This document shows, piece after piece, positions 26,840 through 36,173 of a DNA stretch of 64,000 nucleotides. The DNA is from Pseudomonas eucalypticola (GTDB lineage: Bacteria; Pseudomonadota; Gammaproteobacteria; Pseudomonadales; Pseudomonadaceae): the NCBI RefSeq assembly GCF_013374995.1, contig NZ_CP056030.1, positions 1,148,501 through 1,212,500 of the forward strand, read 5' to 3'. A program made the translations under genes and the position numbers. Every line of letters begins with the position of its first letter. The first letter of the stretch is position 1. Below the pieces are notes generated by a model. The model did not search any database and was not told the DNA's origin. It saw only the letters and a program-made list of their open reading frames with translations.

Positions 26840-27024
26840 GTCAGCGGGCTCTGATCATTTTTAATCGCCGCGGCACTTGCGTCGTTCCATGGCACGACTG
26901 GCGCGGGCGGGGCCGGTAAAACCGGGATGTCAGCGGCGCGCTGAATAGCATCGGAAGCAGTGAATATCACGACTGCAAGGGGGGCTGGGGCGCGCTAGGC
27001 GGCGGTATTCTAGGAGGGATGAAA

Positions 27025-27114
27025 ATGCAGGACAAGGGTGATTGGAAAATAATGGCACTGTTTGAGACGAACGTACTGATTATTCAGTCAGGATTATTAC
27101 CGATTTCTTTTTAG
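27025..27114 (+). CDS. Possible 29-residue small protein or leader peptide
   Basis: ATG 7 bases after a perfect AGGAGG (27012-27017), then 29 codons to a TAG. The peptide begins MQDKGDWKIMALF and ends with a hydrophobic half (NVLIIQSGLLPISF). No known family. The ribosome site is better than that of most genes in the window; otherwise there is no support, so this is a candidate only. Confidence 0.25.
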   Translation: MQDKGDWKIMALFETNVLIIQSGLLPISF

Positions 27115-27134
27115 TTTCTGGAAGTTAGCGAGGA

Positions 27135-27163
27135 AATAAAGAGCCGGCATTAACTGCCGGCTC
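27135..27163 (-). terminator. Rho-independent terminator of the OprD-type porin gene
   Basis: GAGCCGGCA (27141-27149), five-base loop, TGCCGGCTC (27155-27163). Read on the minus strand, the stem is followed by a TTTATTT tail. It lies 23 bases after the porin stop codon. Confidence 0.8.
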
Positions 27164-27185
27164 GTGGATCATTTAAACGTTTGTT

Positions 27186-28532
27186 TTAGAAGATGTTGAT
27201 CGGGTAATCAACGATGACCCGGTATTCGTCCGCATTGTGGTCCACTGCCTTGTAGCCGTCGCCACCCCGGTTGGTGGCCCAGCGCAGGCGCACGCCCAAG
27301 TTCTTGGCGGGGCCTTCCTGAACCACGTACTTGAGGTCCACGTCGCGCTCCCAGTGCTTGGCGTCTTTGCCGTCGGCGCTGTAATAGCTGTAGCCCGATT
27401 CCGGGTTCTGAGTGGCTTTGGTCAGGTCCATGGTACCGCGGGTGTAGGACACCGCCGAGGTCAGGCCCGGCAAACCCCAGCCCACGAAGTCATAAGCGTA
27501 TTGCAGCTTCCACGACTTCTCGCCGGGAGCGTTGAAGTCCGAATACTGCTGCGAGTTGTCGAGGAAGATGCTGTCGCCGTCCTGGATGTAGTCGAACGGT
27601 GTGTTGCCGTTGACCTTCTGCATGGACGCGGTCACGGTCTGGTGGCCCACGGTCACGCCCAGGTGCAGGCTGAAGGTGTTGTTGTCGATCGGCCCCAGCA
27701 GGGCCTGGCCGCTATCCTGGGTGTGGTAGTAGTGGAAGCCGGGGTTCAAGCTGACCAGGTCGTTGAGTGCCCAGGTGTAGTCCAGGTCGTAGTAGTACTG
27801 GTTCCAGATGTCCTTGAGCTGCGAAGCATACAGGCTGGTGGTCACGCCCGGCAGGCCGGTGTAGGTGCCGCCCGCCCAGTCCATGTGCTTGCTTTCCTTG
27901 CCGTCGGGCAGGGCACCGTAGTAGGTGCCGATGCGGCCATTGCCGCTCTGGTTGAACAGCTTGTCGAAACTGACCTGGCCGGCGTCCAGGGTCAGGTGGT
28001 CGATGCTGGTATTGGTGGCCTCGAAGCCGCGGAAGGTCATGGGCAGCATGCGGGTCGAGCCGCCGGCGATGACCGGGTTGTTGAGGAACAGGTCACCGGC
28101 GCGGACGATGGTGTTGAAGGCGCGCATCTTCACTGCGCCGCCGGCCGAGGAGAACGAGTCCGGCGCATCGCCGTACAGGTTGTCGGGTTTCGTCGAAGCC
28201 GTGGTCGGCAGGATGCTCGAACCACCGCTACCGCCACCGCCGTCCAGTTTCAGGCCCAGCATGGCATTGAGGTCTACACCAAAGCCCACGGTGCCTTCGG
28301 TGAAGCCCGACTGGAAGATGCCGATGAAGCCCTGGCCCCATTCCTTGCTGTCCTGCTTGCCGTCGTGGCGGTCGTGGTTGAAGTAGTAATTCTTGAGGTC
28401 CAGCGTCAGGCTGGAGCCGGCGATGAAACCGTCCTGGTTGTTGGTGGCCGGGGCGTCGTCAGCGAACGCGGCGCCGGACATCGTTGCAGCCAATGCAACG
28501 AAAAGGGGGGTAAAGCGGAATGTCGATTTCAC
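27186..28532 (-). CDS. OprD-family outer-membrane porin
   Basis: Substrate-selective porin for amino acids or aromatic/organic acids; the substrate is not readable here. A 24-residue signal peptide ends AAFA. OprD-type motifs follow: [18 protein letters not shown] at the mature start, [22 protein letters not shown], and an aromatic C-terminus (INIF) for barrel assembly. It has 448 residues. [13 protein letters not shown] glycine loop near residue 100 is a less common insertion. Flanked by its own terminator and followed upstream by another terminator, so it is monocistronic. Confidence 0.9.
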   Translation of the reverse strand: MKSTFRFTPLFVALAATMSGAAFADDAPATNNQDGFIAGSSLTLDLKNYYFNHDRHDGKQDSKEWGQGFIGIFQSGFTEGTVGFGVDLNAMLGLKLDGGGGSGGSSILPTTASTKPDNLYGDAPDSFSSAGGAVKMRAFNTIVRAGDLFLNNPVIAGGSTRMLPMTFRGFEATNTSIDHLTLDAGQVSFDKLFNQSGNGRIGTYYGALPDGKESKHMDWAGGTYTGLPGVTTSLYASQLKDIWNQYYYDLDYTWALNDLVSLNPGFHYYHTQDSGQALLGPIDNNTFSLHLGVTVGHQTVTASMQKVNGNTPFDYIQDGDSIFLDNSQQYSDFNAPGEKSWKLQYAYDFVGWGLPGLTSAVSYTRGTMDLTKATQNPESGYSYYSADGKDAKHWERDVDLKYVVQEGPAKNLGVRLRWATNRGGDGYKAVDHNADEYRVIVDYPINIF

Positions 28533-28640
28533 TGCTGTTAAACTCCTTGGTAAATATTATTTAACTTTGGCAGTTGTTATTTTCATCAGCTCAGTTTTTT
28601 GTAATAGGTAAAATAAAAGGTAAGTGTATTTCCAGAGGGC

Positions 28641-28668
28641 AAAAAAAAGCCGCTGAATCAGCGGCTTT
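28641..28668 (-). terminator. Rho-independent terminator of the small secreted protein gene
   Basis: AGCCGCTGA (28648-28656) pairs with TCAGCGGCT (28658-28666). The A-run at 28641-28648 gives the T-tail on the minus strand. Confidence 0.8.
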
Positions 28669-28731
28669 AAGATCAATCGCTCGGACAACCATCATCTGAG
28701 CAACGTCGAGGGAAAAAGTTTCGTCAGCAAC

Positions 28732-28956
28732 TTAGCTCGCCTTGATATCTTCGGCTTGAGGCTTCGCGGCCTCGGCCTGCTGGCTGTTTTCGTGCTGTTG
28801 GGTCTTCTGCGCCAAGGCTTCCTGATGCTGTTGCAAGTTGGCTTGAATAGCCTCATTGCGTGCCGCGAATGCCGGCGATTCCTCAGCCATGGCGAACGGG
28901 GACAACAACAGGGAGGACAGAATAAATGCGCTGGCAATACCCATTGAGTTGGACAT
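28732..28956 (-). CDS. Small secreted/periplasmic protein of unknown function
   Basis: A 74-residue protein with a signal peptide (SAFILSSLLLSPFAMA) and a mature part of about 50 residues that is very rich in Gln, Glu, Ala and Lys (NLQQHQEALAQKTQQHENSQ), probably helical and coiled. The ATG at 28956 was chosen because AAGAAGG lies about 9 bases ahead; the open frame extends upstream without support. Its own terminator follows. No family recognised. Confidence 0.6.
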   Translation of the reverse strand: MSNSMGIASAFILSSLLLSPFAMAEESPAFAARNEAIQANLQQHQEALAQKTQQHENSQQAEAAKPQAEDIKAS

Positions 28957-29079
28957 CTGGAGAAGCCTTCTTGCGTCTGCAAGTTCGTTTGTGTGGCGCC
29001 AATATATAAAGCGTACGGCCACCGAACAAGTGAAAATAAAGATAAGAGCCTTTACAGAACTTGCAACAGTAGCCGTGGA

Positions 29080-30444
29080 TCAAGCGGGAAGGCTGATGCC
29101 AAAGGTGTTGGCGCCATTCTCGCTGCGCACGAAAACAGCGCCACCGTGCATCAGGGCGATGGCCTTGACGATGGCCAGGCCCAGGCCGTGGTTGGCGCCG
29201 CTGTTGCTGCGCGAGGCATCCACCCGGTAAAAGCGCTCGAACAACATGGGCAGGTGTTCGTCGTTGATGCGCGGGCCCGGGTTACTGACTTCGATGTCCA
29301 CATGATCGCCCAGGGACTGGATGCGCACGTCGATGTGCTGGCCGGCAGCGGTGTGTTGCACGGCGTTGTTGAGCAGGTTGATCAGCGCCCGCCGCAAGTG
29401 CGCGCGTTCGATGTGGACCAGGGCATCGCCGCTGACCCGGACGCTGATCTGTGCGTCCTCGAGAATGAAGTCCAGGTACTCGACGGTGGTGGCCACTTCC
29501 TCGGCCAGGGAACTGGCGGTCAGTTGCGTGGCCTTGCTGCCCTGGTCGGCACTGGCCAGGAACAGCATGTCGTTGATGATGCTGCGCAGGCGCTCCAGTT
29601 CTTCGAGGTTCGATTGCAGCACCTCGAAATAATGTTCGGCGGAACGACCGCGGGTCAGCGCCACCTGGGTCTGGCCGATAAGGTTGGTCAGGGGCGAGCG
29701 CAGTTCATGGGCGACATCGGCGTTGAAGGCTTCGAGGCGGCCATATGCCTGGTCAACCCGTTCGAGCGATGAGTTGAAGGCGGCCGCGAATTGGGCCAGC
29801 TCCGGCGGCAGGGAGGTCAGTTGCAGGCGCCCGGATAGCCGTGGGGGTGCGAGCTTCTGTGCTTCGCGCGACAGCCGCCCCAATGGCCGCAAACCCACGC
29901 GGGCGGCCCAGTGGCCCAGCCCCGTAGCCAGCAGTACACCCAGGGCGGCGAAGCTGACAAGGGCGGTGAGCAAGGTCTGCTGGGTTTGCGAAAACGTATC
30001 GGTTTCGATGGCTGCCAGGAAGTGCAGGGGCGGGCGTTGGTCGACCGCGGGCAACGTGTTCACCAGCACCTTGAGCGGGTAGGCGTGGTCGGCGAGGGTC
30101 AGGTCGCGCTTGCCGGTGTTGCCCTGGGCAAAGGCACGTACCTGCTGGTCAGGGTTGCCATATTCGAAGGCCGGGTTGGCGCTGACCACCCAGAAGTGCA
30201 GGCGCCGGTCTTCTTCCTCCAGCAGCTTGAGCTTGGCGACGATCTTGGCCCAGCGTTCGGGCGAGCCGTCACGGGTCAGTACCGATTCCAGCACGCTGTA
30301 GCGCGCGTCCAGTTCGGCTTCGGGCAACAGGCCCACGCTCTTGTCCACCTGGCGGTACAGCGCCCAGCCGATCAGCAGGAAGATCACCATGGCCACCAGG
30401 GTGAACAGCGCGCTCAGGCGCACGGCGATGGAGTCAGTACTCAC
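29080..30444 (-). CDS. Heavy-metal-type sensor histidine kinase (CusS-like)
   Basis: Inner-membrane kinase, 454 residues from the GTG at 30444, which overlaps the end of the response-regulator gene by 11 bases. Membrane spans lie at about 9-31 and 160-185 around a periplasmic sensor domain; then HAMP, H-box AHELRSPLTNLIGQTQ, N-box LINLLNNAVQHTA, and G-boxes VSNPGPRI and NHGLGLAIVKAI. The layout is that of CusS/CopS-type kinases, usually for copper or silver. Here it ends an RND efflux operon, so it probably senses a substrate or stress linked to that pump. Stimulus inferred. Confidence 0.88.
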   Translation of the reverse strand: MSTDSIAVRLSALFTLVAMVIFLLIGWALYRQVDKSVGLLPEAELDARYSVLESVLTRDGSPERWAKIVAKLKLLEEEDRRLHFWVVSANPAFEYGNPDQQVRAFAQGNTGKRDLTLADHAYPLKVLVNTLPAVDQRPPLHFLAAIETDTFSQTQQTLLTALVSFAALGVLLATGLGHWAARVGLRPLGRLSREAQKLAPPRLSGRLQLTSLPPELAQFAAAFNSSLERVDQAYGRLEAFNADVAHELRSPLTNLIGQTQVALTRGRSAEHYFEVLQSNLEELERLRSIINDMLFLASADQGSKATQLTASSLAEEVATTVEYLDFILEDAQISVRVSGDALVHIERAHLRRALINLLNNAVQHTAAGQHIDVRIQSLGDHVDIEVSNPGPRINDEHLPMLFERFYRVDASRSNSGANHGLGLAIVKAIALMHGGAVFVRSENGANTFGISLPA

Positions 30445-31111
30445 GCCGGCTCTCCAGCACATAACCCATGCCGCGGATGGTGTGCAGCAGCTTTTCCTCG
30501 AACGGACCGTCGAGTTTGGCCCGCAGCCGCTTGATGGCCACCTCGACGACGTTGGTGTCGCTGTCGAAGTTGATGTCCCACACCAGCTCGGCAATGGCGG
30601 TTTTCGACAGGATCTCACCTTGACGCCGGGCCAGTACGCTGAGCAGGGAGAATTCCTTGGCGGTCAGGTCCAGGCGTTGGCCGCCGCGGCTGGCCTTGCG
30701 GCTGATCAGGTCGATCCACAGGTCGGCGACGCTGACCTGCACCGGTTCGTGGCCGCCGCTGCGCCGGGTCAGCGCCTGCAGCCGCGCCACCAGTTCCAGG
30801 AACGAAAAGGGTTTGCCCAGGTAGTCGTCGGCGCCTTCGCGCAGGCCGCGAATGCGGTCTTCCACCCGTTCGCGGGCGGTAAGCATGATCACCGGGGTCT
30901 GTTTGCGCGCACGCAAGGCGCGCAGTACGCCGTAGCCGTCCAGGCCGGGCAGCATCACGTCAAGGACGATCACCGCGTAGTCGCTCTCCAGGGCCAGGTG
31001 CAGTCCTTCGATGCCGTCCGGGGCCACATCCACGGTAAAGCCTTGTTCGGTGAGACCGCGGTACAGGTAGTCGGCGGTCTTTTCTTCGTCTTCGATAATC
31101 AGGATACGCAT
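30434..31111 (-). CDS. OmpR-type response regulator (CusR/IrlR-like) of the RND operon
   Basis: A 225-residue regulator: receiver with EDEE (8-11), phospho-Asp51 in IVLDVMLPG and Lys in GKPFSFLEL, then a winged helix (DLTAKEFSLLSVLARRQ to TIRGMGYVLE). Located nine bases after the RND gene stop and overlapping the kinase gene, so pump and regulator pair are one transcript. Probably autoregulates the operon from the promoter upstream of the adaptor gene. Confidence 0.9.
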   Translation of the reverse strand: MRILIIEDEEKTADYLYRGLTEQGFTVDVAPDGIEGLHLALESDYAVIVLDVMLPGLDGYGVLRALRARKQTPVIMLTARERVEDRIRGLREGADDYLGKPFSFLELVARLQALTRRSGGHEPVQVSVADLWIDLISRKASRGGQRLDLTAKEFSLLSVLARRQGEILSKTAIAELVWDINFDSDTNVVEVAIKRLRAKLDGPFEEKLLHTIRGMGYVLESRREY

Positions 31112-31120
31112 GGTCCGCTC

Positions 31121-34100
31121 TCAATGGCCGGCTGGCAGCGCCGGGGCAGTTGCCACCTCGCGCCGGTGAAATAGCCGTTCCAGCTGCAAGTATATGACCG
31201 GCGTGGTGAACAGTGTCAGCGCCTGGCTCACCAGCAGCCCGCCCACCACCGCCATGCCCAGCGGCTGGCGCAGCTCGGCGCCGGCACCGAAACCGAACAT
31301 CAGCGGCAGCGCGCCGAGCAACGCGGCGAGAGTGGTCATGATGATGGGCCGGAAGCGCGTCAGGCAGGCCTTGAAGATGGCGTCCCGGGGCGAAAGGCCC
31401 TCTTGGCGCTGGGCTTCAAGGGCGAAGTCGACCATCAGGATGCCATTTTTCTTGACGATACCGATCAGCAGCACCAGGCCGATCAGCGCCATGATCGAGA
31501 AGTCCTGGCCGCATAGCCACAGCATGATCAACGCCCCGAGGCCCGCCGAGGGCAGTGTGGAGATAATGGTCAGTGGGTGCACGAAGCTTTCGTACAGCAC
31601 CCCCAGAATGATGTACACCGCCACCAGGGCCGCCAGGATCAACCAGGGTTGGCTGGCCAGGGAGCTCTGGAAGGCCTGCGCGGCGCCCTGGAAGGTCCCG
31701 GTGATAGACGCCGGCATGCCGATTTCGCCCTGGGCGCGGTTGAGGATCTGCACCGCGTCGCCGAGGGCCACGCCAGGGGCCAGGTTGAAAGACAGGTTGG
31801 CGGCCGGGAACATGCCGTCGTGGGCGATAGAAAGGGGCCCGGTGGTGGGCGCATCCACCCGGGCCAGGGCCGAGAGGGGGACCATTTCGTTGGTCAGCGG
31901 CGAGCGCAGGTAAAAGTAGTTCAGGCTTTCGGCTTTGCCGCGTTGGGCCGCGTCCAGTTCCAGGACCACTTTGTACTGGTTGGTCTCGGTCTGGAATTCG
32001 TTGATCTGGCGTTGGCCGAAGGCATCGTACAGGGCCTGGTCAACGTCGGCGGTACTCAGGCCAAAACGCGCGGCGGCGCTGCGGTCGATGCTGATGTGGG
32101 TAATACTGCCACCCAGTTGCAGGTCGTTGGACAGGTCGCGAAAGGCCGGCAGCGAGCGCAGTTTATCGGTCAGGCGCTGGGCCCACAGGTTCAGCGTGGG
32201 CCCATCGTTGCTTTTGAGCACGTATTGGTATTGGGCGCGGCTGGGGCCGGAGCTCAGGTTGATGTCCTGGCCGGCACGCAGATACAGGACAATGCCAGGC
32301 ACCCTGGCCAGTTTCGGCCGCAAACGGTCGATGAACTCGCTGGCCGAGACGTCACGGTCCCCTCGATCCTTCAGGGCGATCCAGAACCGGCCGTTGGCGA
32401 TGGTCTGGTTGCTGCCGGTTACGCCCACCGAATGCGAGTAAGCCATCACCGCCGGGTCGGCGCCGACGATCTTCGCCAGTTCCAGGTGCTTCTTGATCAT
32501 GTCGGGGTAGGACACGTCGGCCGCGGCCTCGGTGGTGCCCAGCACGAAACCGGTGTCCTGCACGGGGAAGAAGCCCTTGGGGATCAGCACGTAGCCACAC
32601 GCCGCCAGGGCCACGGACAGGCCGAAGATGCCCAGCATCAAGCGCTGGTGCGCCAGGGCCTTGCGCAGGTAGTGCTCGTAGCCGGCCAGCAGGCGTTCGC
32701 TGAAGCCTGGCTTCGCATCGGGTTTGTGAGCCGGCGCGCGCATGAACTTGGCCGCCAGGGTAGGGGCCAGGGTCAGCGACACCACCACGGAAATCAGGAT
32801 GGTGGAGGTGGCCGTGAGGGCGAACTCCTTGAACAAACGGCCCACCACGCCACCCATGAACAAGAGTGGAATGAAGGCGGCGACCAGTGAAAAGCTGATG
32901 GACACCACCGTGAAGCCGATCTCCCCGGCGCCCTTGACCGCGGCATCGCGCATGCTCTCGCCAGCCTCCAGGTGGCGGTGGATGTTCTCCACCACCACGA
33001 TGGCATCGTCCACCACGAACCCTACCGCTACCACGATGGCCACCAGCGTCAAATTGTTGAGGCTGAACCCCAAGGCGTACATCAGCGCGAAGCTGGCGAC
33101 CAGCGACACCGCCAGCACGCTGGAGACGATGAGCGTGGCCGACCATTGGCGCAGGAACAGCGCCATCACCGCTACCACCAGCAGCACGGCGATCAGCAAG
33201 GTGGTTTCCACTTCATGCAGCGAGGCGCGGATGGTACGGGTTCGGTCGATCAGCGTGGTCACCTTCACCGAAGCCGGCAACAAGGCTTGCAGGCCGGGGA
33301 GGGCGGCCTGCACCCGCTCCACGGTGTCGACGATATTGGCCCCGGGCTGGCGAGTGATGACCAGGTTCAGGCCAGGCTGGTCGCCCGACCACGCCTGCAC
33401 GTAGGCGTTTTCTGAACCGTGGATGATTTTCGCCACGTCGGTGAGGTGCACCGGCGCACCGTCCTTGTAGGAAATAATCACTTGGGAGTAGTCCGCCGGT
33501 TCGAACAGCTGGTCGTTGGCCGAGAACGTGGAAACGCTGGAGTCGCTGTACAGCGCACCCTTGGCCAGGTTCAAGCTGGTGTTCTGCAGCGCCACGCGAA
33601 CATCGGCCAGGGTCAGGCCGATGGCGGCCAGCTTGTCCGCCGACGCTTGCACGCGAATCGCCGGGCGTTGCTGGCCGGTAATGTTGACCAGGCCCACGCC
33701 CTCGATCTGGCTGATCTGCCGGGCCAGCAGCGACTCGGCGTAGTCGCTCAGCTCGGTACCGGGCATCTGCGAAGAACTGATGCTATAGATGAGCACCGGG
33801 CTGTCCGCCGGGTTGACCTTTTTCCAGGTCGGCAGGGTTGGCATGTCCTTGGGCAGCAGGCCGGCCGCCGTATTGATGGCGGCCTGCACTTCCTGGGCGG
33901 CGGTGTCGATGCTCTTGTCCAGCGTGAACTGCAGCGTCAGGTTGGTCGTGCCCAGGGCGCTGGTGGAGGTCATTTGCGACACCCCGGGAATGGCGCTGAA
34001 CTGTACTTCCAGTGGCGTCGCCACCGATGACGCCATGGTCTGGGGGCTGGCGCCGGGCAGGGTGGCGCTGACCTGAATGGTGGGGAACTCCGCCTCCGGC

Positions 34101-34222
34101 AGTGGCGCCACCGCCAGGCGCGGGAAGGCGATGCTCCCCAGCAACACCAGGGCGAAGGTCAACAGCAGGGTTGCCACTGGGTGGTCGATGCACCACCCCG
34201 AAACGCCGCCGCGTACGCTCAT
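31121..34222 (-). CDS. RND efflux transporter, HAE-1 family inner-membrane pump
   Basis: A 1,033-residue proton-driven exporter of the AcrB/MdtC type. The N-terminal span (ATLLLTFALVLLGSIAFPRL), two large periplasmic loops and the conserved VVDDAIVVVENI with the paired Asp of the proton relay are present; a second repeat follows the usual 12-span layout. It overlaps the adaptor gene by four bases. Closest in style to MdtB/MdtC pumps, but only one RND gene is present and no outer-membrane factor is adjacent. Substrate unknown (drugs, solvents or bile-like compounds are typical). Confidence 0.93.
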   Translation of the reverse strand: MSVRGGVSGWCIDHPVATLLLTFALVLLGSIAFPRLAVAPLPEAEFPTIQVSATLPGASPQTMASSVATPLEVQFSAIPGVSQMTSTSALGTTNLTLQFTLDKSIDTAAQEVQAAINTAAGLLPKDMPTLPTWKKVNPADSPVLIYSISSSQMPGTELSDYAESLLARQISQIEGVGLVNITGQQRPAIRVQASADKLAAIGLTLADVRVALQNTSLNLAKGALYSDSSVSTFSANDQLFEPADYSQVIISYKDGAPVHLTDVAKIIHGSENAYVQAWSGDQPGLNLVITRQPGANIVDTVERVQAALPGLQALLPASVKVTTLIDRTRTIRASLHEVETTLLIAVLLVVAVMALFLRQWSATLIVSSVLAVSLVASFALMYALGFSLNNLTLVAIVVAVGFVVDDAIVVVENIHRHLEAGESMRDAAVKGAGEIGFTVVSISFSLVAAFIPLLFMGGVVGRLFKEFALTATSTILISVVVSLTLAPTLAAKFMRAPAHKPDAKPGFSERLLAGYEHYLRKALAHQRLMLGIFGLSVALAACGYVLIPKGFFPVQDTGFVLGTTEAAADVSYPDMIKKHLELAKIVGADPAVMAYSHSVGVTGSNQTIANGRFWIALKDRGDRDVSASEFIDRLRPKLARVPGIVLYLRAGQDINLSSGPSRAQYQYVLKSNDGPTLNLWAQRLTDKLRSLPAFRDLSNDLQLGGSITHISIDRSAAARFGLSTADVDQALYDAFGQRQINEFQTETNQYKVVLELDAAQRGKAESLNYFYLRSPLTNEMVPLSALARVDAPTTGPLSIAHDGMFPAANLSFNLAPGVALGDAVQILNRAQGEIGMPASITGTFQGAAQAFQSSLASQPWLILAALVAVYIILGVLYESFVHPLTIISTLPSAGLGALIMLWLCGQDFSIMALIGLVLLIGIVKKNGILMVDFALEAQRQEGLSPRDAIFKACLTRFRPIIMTTLAALLGALPLMFGFGAGAELRQPLGMAVVGGLLVSQALTLFTTPVIYLQLERLFHRREVATAPALPAGH

Positions 34223-35382
34223 GGCTGTGGCTCCGATGCACGGTCGGCGACATCGGCCTGTTGCGGGTGGACCACCTCGATATGGCTGCCGGGCTTGAGC
34301 CGCGACTGGCCGTCACTGACCAGGGTGTCACCGGCGGCAACACCTTCGATCACCGTGAGGTTGCTGTCCTGGTAGGCAATCTTGACGGGCACCGACTCCA
34401 CCGCCTCGGCCTTGACCCGGTAGACGTAGTGGTTGTCGATGCCGCGCTGGACTACCTGCGGCGGCACTACCAGCGCACCGCGCAACAGCTCGCTCTGCAC
34501 GCTGATGTTCACCAGTTGGCCAGGCCAGAGCTTCTGCGCCCCGTTGTCGAACTCGGCTTTGGCGCGGATGGTGCCAGTGCTGGCCGATACTTGGTTGTCG
34601 ATCAGGGTCAGGTGCCCCTGGCCGAGCAAGGTGCCATTGTCATGGTCGCCGTCGACGAAGGCTTTTACCGGCGCTTGCTGGTTGCCGTGCACCAGCGCCT
34701 GGAGGATCGGCAGGCTTTGCTGGGGCAGCGCGAACTCCACCGAAATAGGATCGATCTGGGTCACGGTGAACAGGCCCTGGGTGTCGGTGACACGCAGGAA
34801 GTTGCCTTCATCCACGGTGCGAATACCCACGCGGCCAGTCACTGGCGAGCGGATCTGGGTGTAGGACAACTGAACCTGAGCGGCGGCGATGGCGGCCTGG
34901 TTGCCTTGAATGGTGGCCTTCAGCTGGTCGAACAGCGCTTGCTGCTGGTCGAGGGTCTGGCGCGAGACGCCGTTATCCACGCTCAGGTCCTTGTAGCGCT
35001 TGAGGTTGACCCCGGCTACCTGCAACTGCGCCTGGCTTTGCCCCAGTTGCGCGCGGGCCTGGTCGAGGTTGGCGCGGATGGCGCGGTCATCGATGCTGGC
35101 CAGCAGGTCGCCCTGTTTTACCCATTGGCCTTCCTTGACCGCGAGCTTGCTGAGAATGCCGTCGATCTGTGGGCGGATGGTGACGCTTTGCAGCGATTGC
35201 ACCGTGCCAATCCCAGACAGCGACTTCGCCACGTCCTGGCGCTGCACCTGGATCACCCGCACAGGTATCGCGGCCACGCTGGTGGCCTTGTGTTCCGGGC
35301 GTTTCCAGTAGAACAGGGCAGCGCCGAGGAGGGCGATGATGAGCAGGGCCAACAGCAGTTTTTTTGTTATCGAGTTGCGCAT
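34219..35382 (-). CDS. RND efflux periplasmic adaptor (membrane fusion protein)
   Basis: A 387-residue adaptor of the MdtA/AcrA type. An N-terminal membrane anchor (LLLALLIIALLGAALFY) is followed by a lipoyl domain half (GIGTVQSLQSVTIRPQIDGIL), a helical hairpin rich in Gln/Ala (ARAQLGQSQAQLQVA), the second lipoyl half and a beta-barrel (RSPVTGRVGIRTVDEGNFL). First gene of the minus-strand operon adaptor-pump-regulator-kinase; it would need an outer-membrane factor encoded elsewhere. Confidence 0.92.
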   Translation of the reverse strand: MRNSITKKLLLALLIIALLGAALFYWKRPEHKATSVAAIPVRVIQVQRQDVAKSLSGIGTVQSLQSVTIRPQIDGILSKLAVKEGQWVKQGDLLASIDDRAIRANLDQARAQLGQSQAQLQVAGVNLKRYKDLSVDNGVSRQTLDQQQALFDQLKATIQGNQAAIAAAQVQLSYTQIRSPVTGRVGIRTVDEGNFLRVTDTQGLFTVTQIDPISVEFALPQQSLPILQALVHGNQQAPVKAFVDGDHDNGTLLGQGHLTLIDNQVSASTGTIRAKAEFDNGAQKLWPGQLVNISVQSELLRGALVVPPQVVQRGIDNHYVYRVKAEAVESVPVKIAYQDSNLTVIEGVAAGDTLVSDGQSRLKPGSHIEVVHPQQADVADRASEPQP

Positions 35383-35641
35383 GCGAAGACTACGCCGGGG
35401 TTCAGGGCTGGGAAGGGGGTAATGCTGCCTTTATATAGCGGCAACCCGGTCGGGAGCGTGACACCTTGCTGTCAGCTTTGTCAGGAAACGCGGTGGCAAG
35501 CCTGTCAGACAGGCTGGCGCGGGGCATCGCATCTCAGAAATAGGGCATTTTCCTACAACGAAAAGGGAAACGGCTAATGGCACCTGTGCCCTGATGTCGA
35601 GACACTTGGTTACGTACATATTCCCTTACAAGAGGCACCCC

Positions 35642-35782
35642 GTGCTCCGTCAGAATTCGGGCAAATGGTTTATCCCCGCTGCACTGTGCCTGCTGACACC
35701 CCTCGGGTTGGTGGCGCTGCTCATCGATGGAGAGCGGGTGCATCACTGGCTGCCGCTGGTGCAGGTGTTCATCCAGCTGTGA
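35642..35782 (+). CDS. Possible 46-residue single-span membrane protein
   Basis: GTG start with AGAGG about 7 bases ahead. The peptide has a short charged N-terminus (LRQNSGKW), one membrane span (FIPAALCLLTPLGLVALLI), then a polar DGERVHH and a hydrophobic tail. It ends one base before the convergent secreted-protein gene. Plausible as a small membrane protein, but no family recognised. Confidence 0.4.
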   Translation: MLRQNSGKWFIPAALCLLTPLGLVALLIDGERVHHWLPLVQVFIQL

Positions 35783-35783
35783 T

Positions 35784-36107
35784 TCAGGGCTTGCGCACGC
35801 TGATGATCGAGTCCCACTCGCTGACATGGGCGCTGCGGCTGCGTTTGTCGTACAGGCACAACTCGCGCCCGGTCCGGTTCTTCATGTGCGCTTGCGGGTA
35901 GCGGCCCTGCAACAGCAAGGCGCTGTAGCCGACGCTGTCATCGAACTCGGCCGGGCGGCCGACCGCTTGCGTGTCGCTGAGCTGGCTGGCCGCCACGCAC
36001 GCCTGAAGTACCCGCTGGTCATGCTCGGCCCAGGCGTCTTCACTGGAGGCTTGGGCGCTGCCGAGGGTAGCAATGAGTGTCAAGCCTAGGGCAACGCGGT
36101 TGAGCAT
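35784..36107 (-). CDS. Secreted protein of unknown function
   Basis: A 107-residue protein with a signal peptide (LALGLTLIATLGSAQAS-like, cleaved near residue 20) and a mature domain with two Cys (ACVAA and ELCLYDKR), which could form a periplasmic disulfide. No family recognised. Stands alone, with a short gap to the upstream acetyltransferase gene. Confidence 0.7.
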   Translation of the reverse strand: MLNRVALGLTLIATLGSAQASSEDAWAEHDQRVLQACVAASQLSDTQAVGRPAEFDDSVGYSALLLQGRYPQAHMKNRTGRELCLYDKRSRSAHVSEWDSIISVRKP

Positions 36108-36173
36108 GGGAGTCTCCGGGGCAAAGGGGTGAAGTATGCCCGAGCCAGTCGCGAAGCTTGCAGCCTGGCGTTG

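Larger units (their letters stand above)
26840..27185. other. Intergenic region between the diguanylate cyclase and the OprD-type porin
   Basis: About 345 bases with no long gene. It contains the porin's terminator at its right end, an unusually good AGGAGG ribosome site followed by a 29-codon open frame (27025-27114), and the divergent promoter of the cyclase gene. Right of about 27,020 the sequence is A/T-rich. Confidence 0.6.

Noticed and set aside
27237..28541. 434-codon plus-strand open frame over the OprD-type porin
   Set aside because: Val/Ala/Gly-rich antisense frame with no domain; the porin on the other strand has a signal peptide and barrel features.
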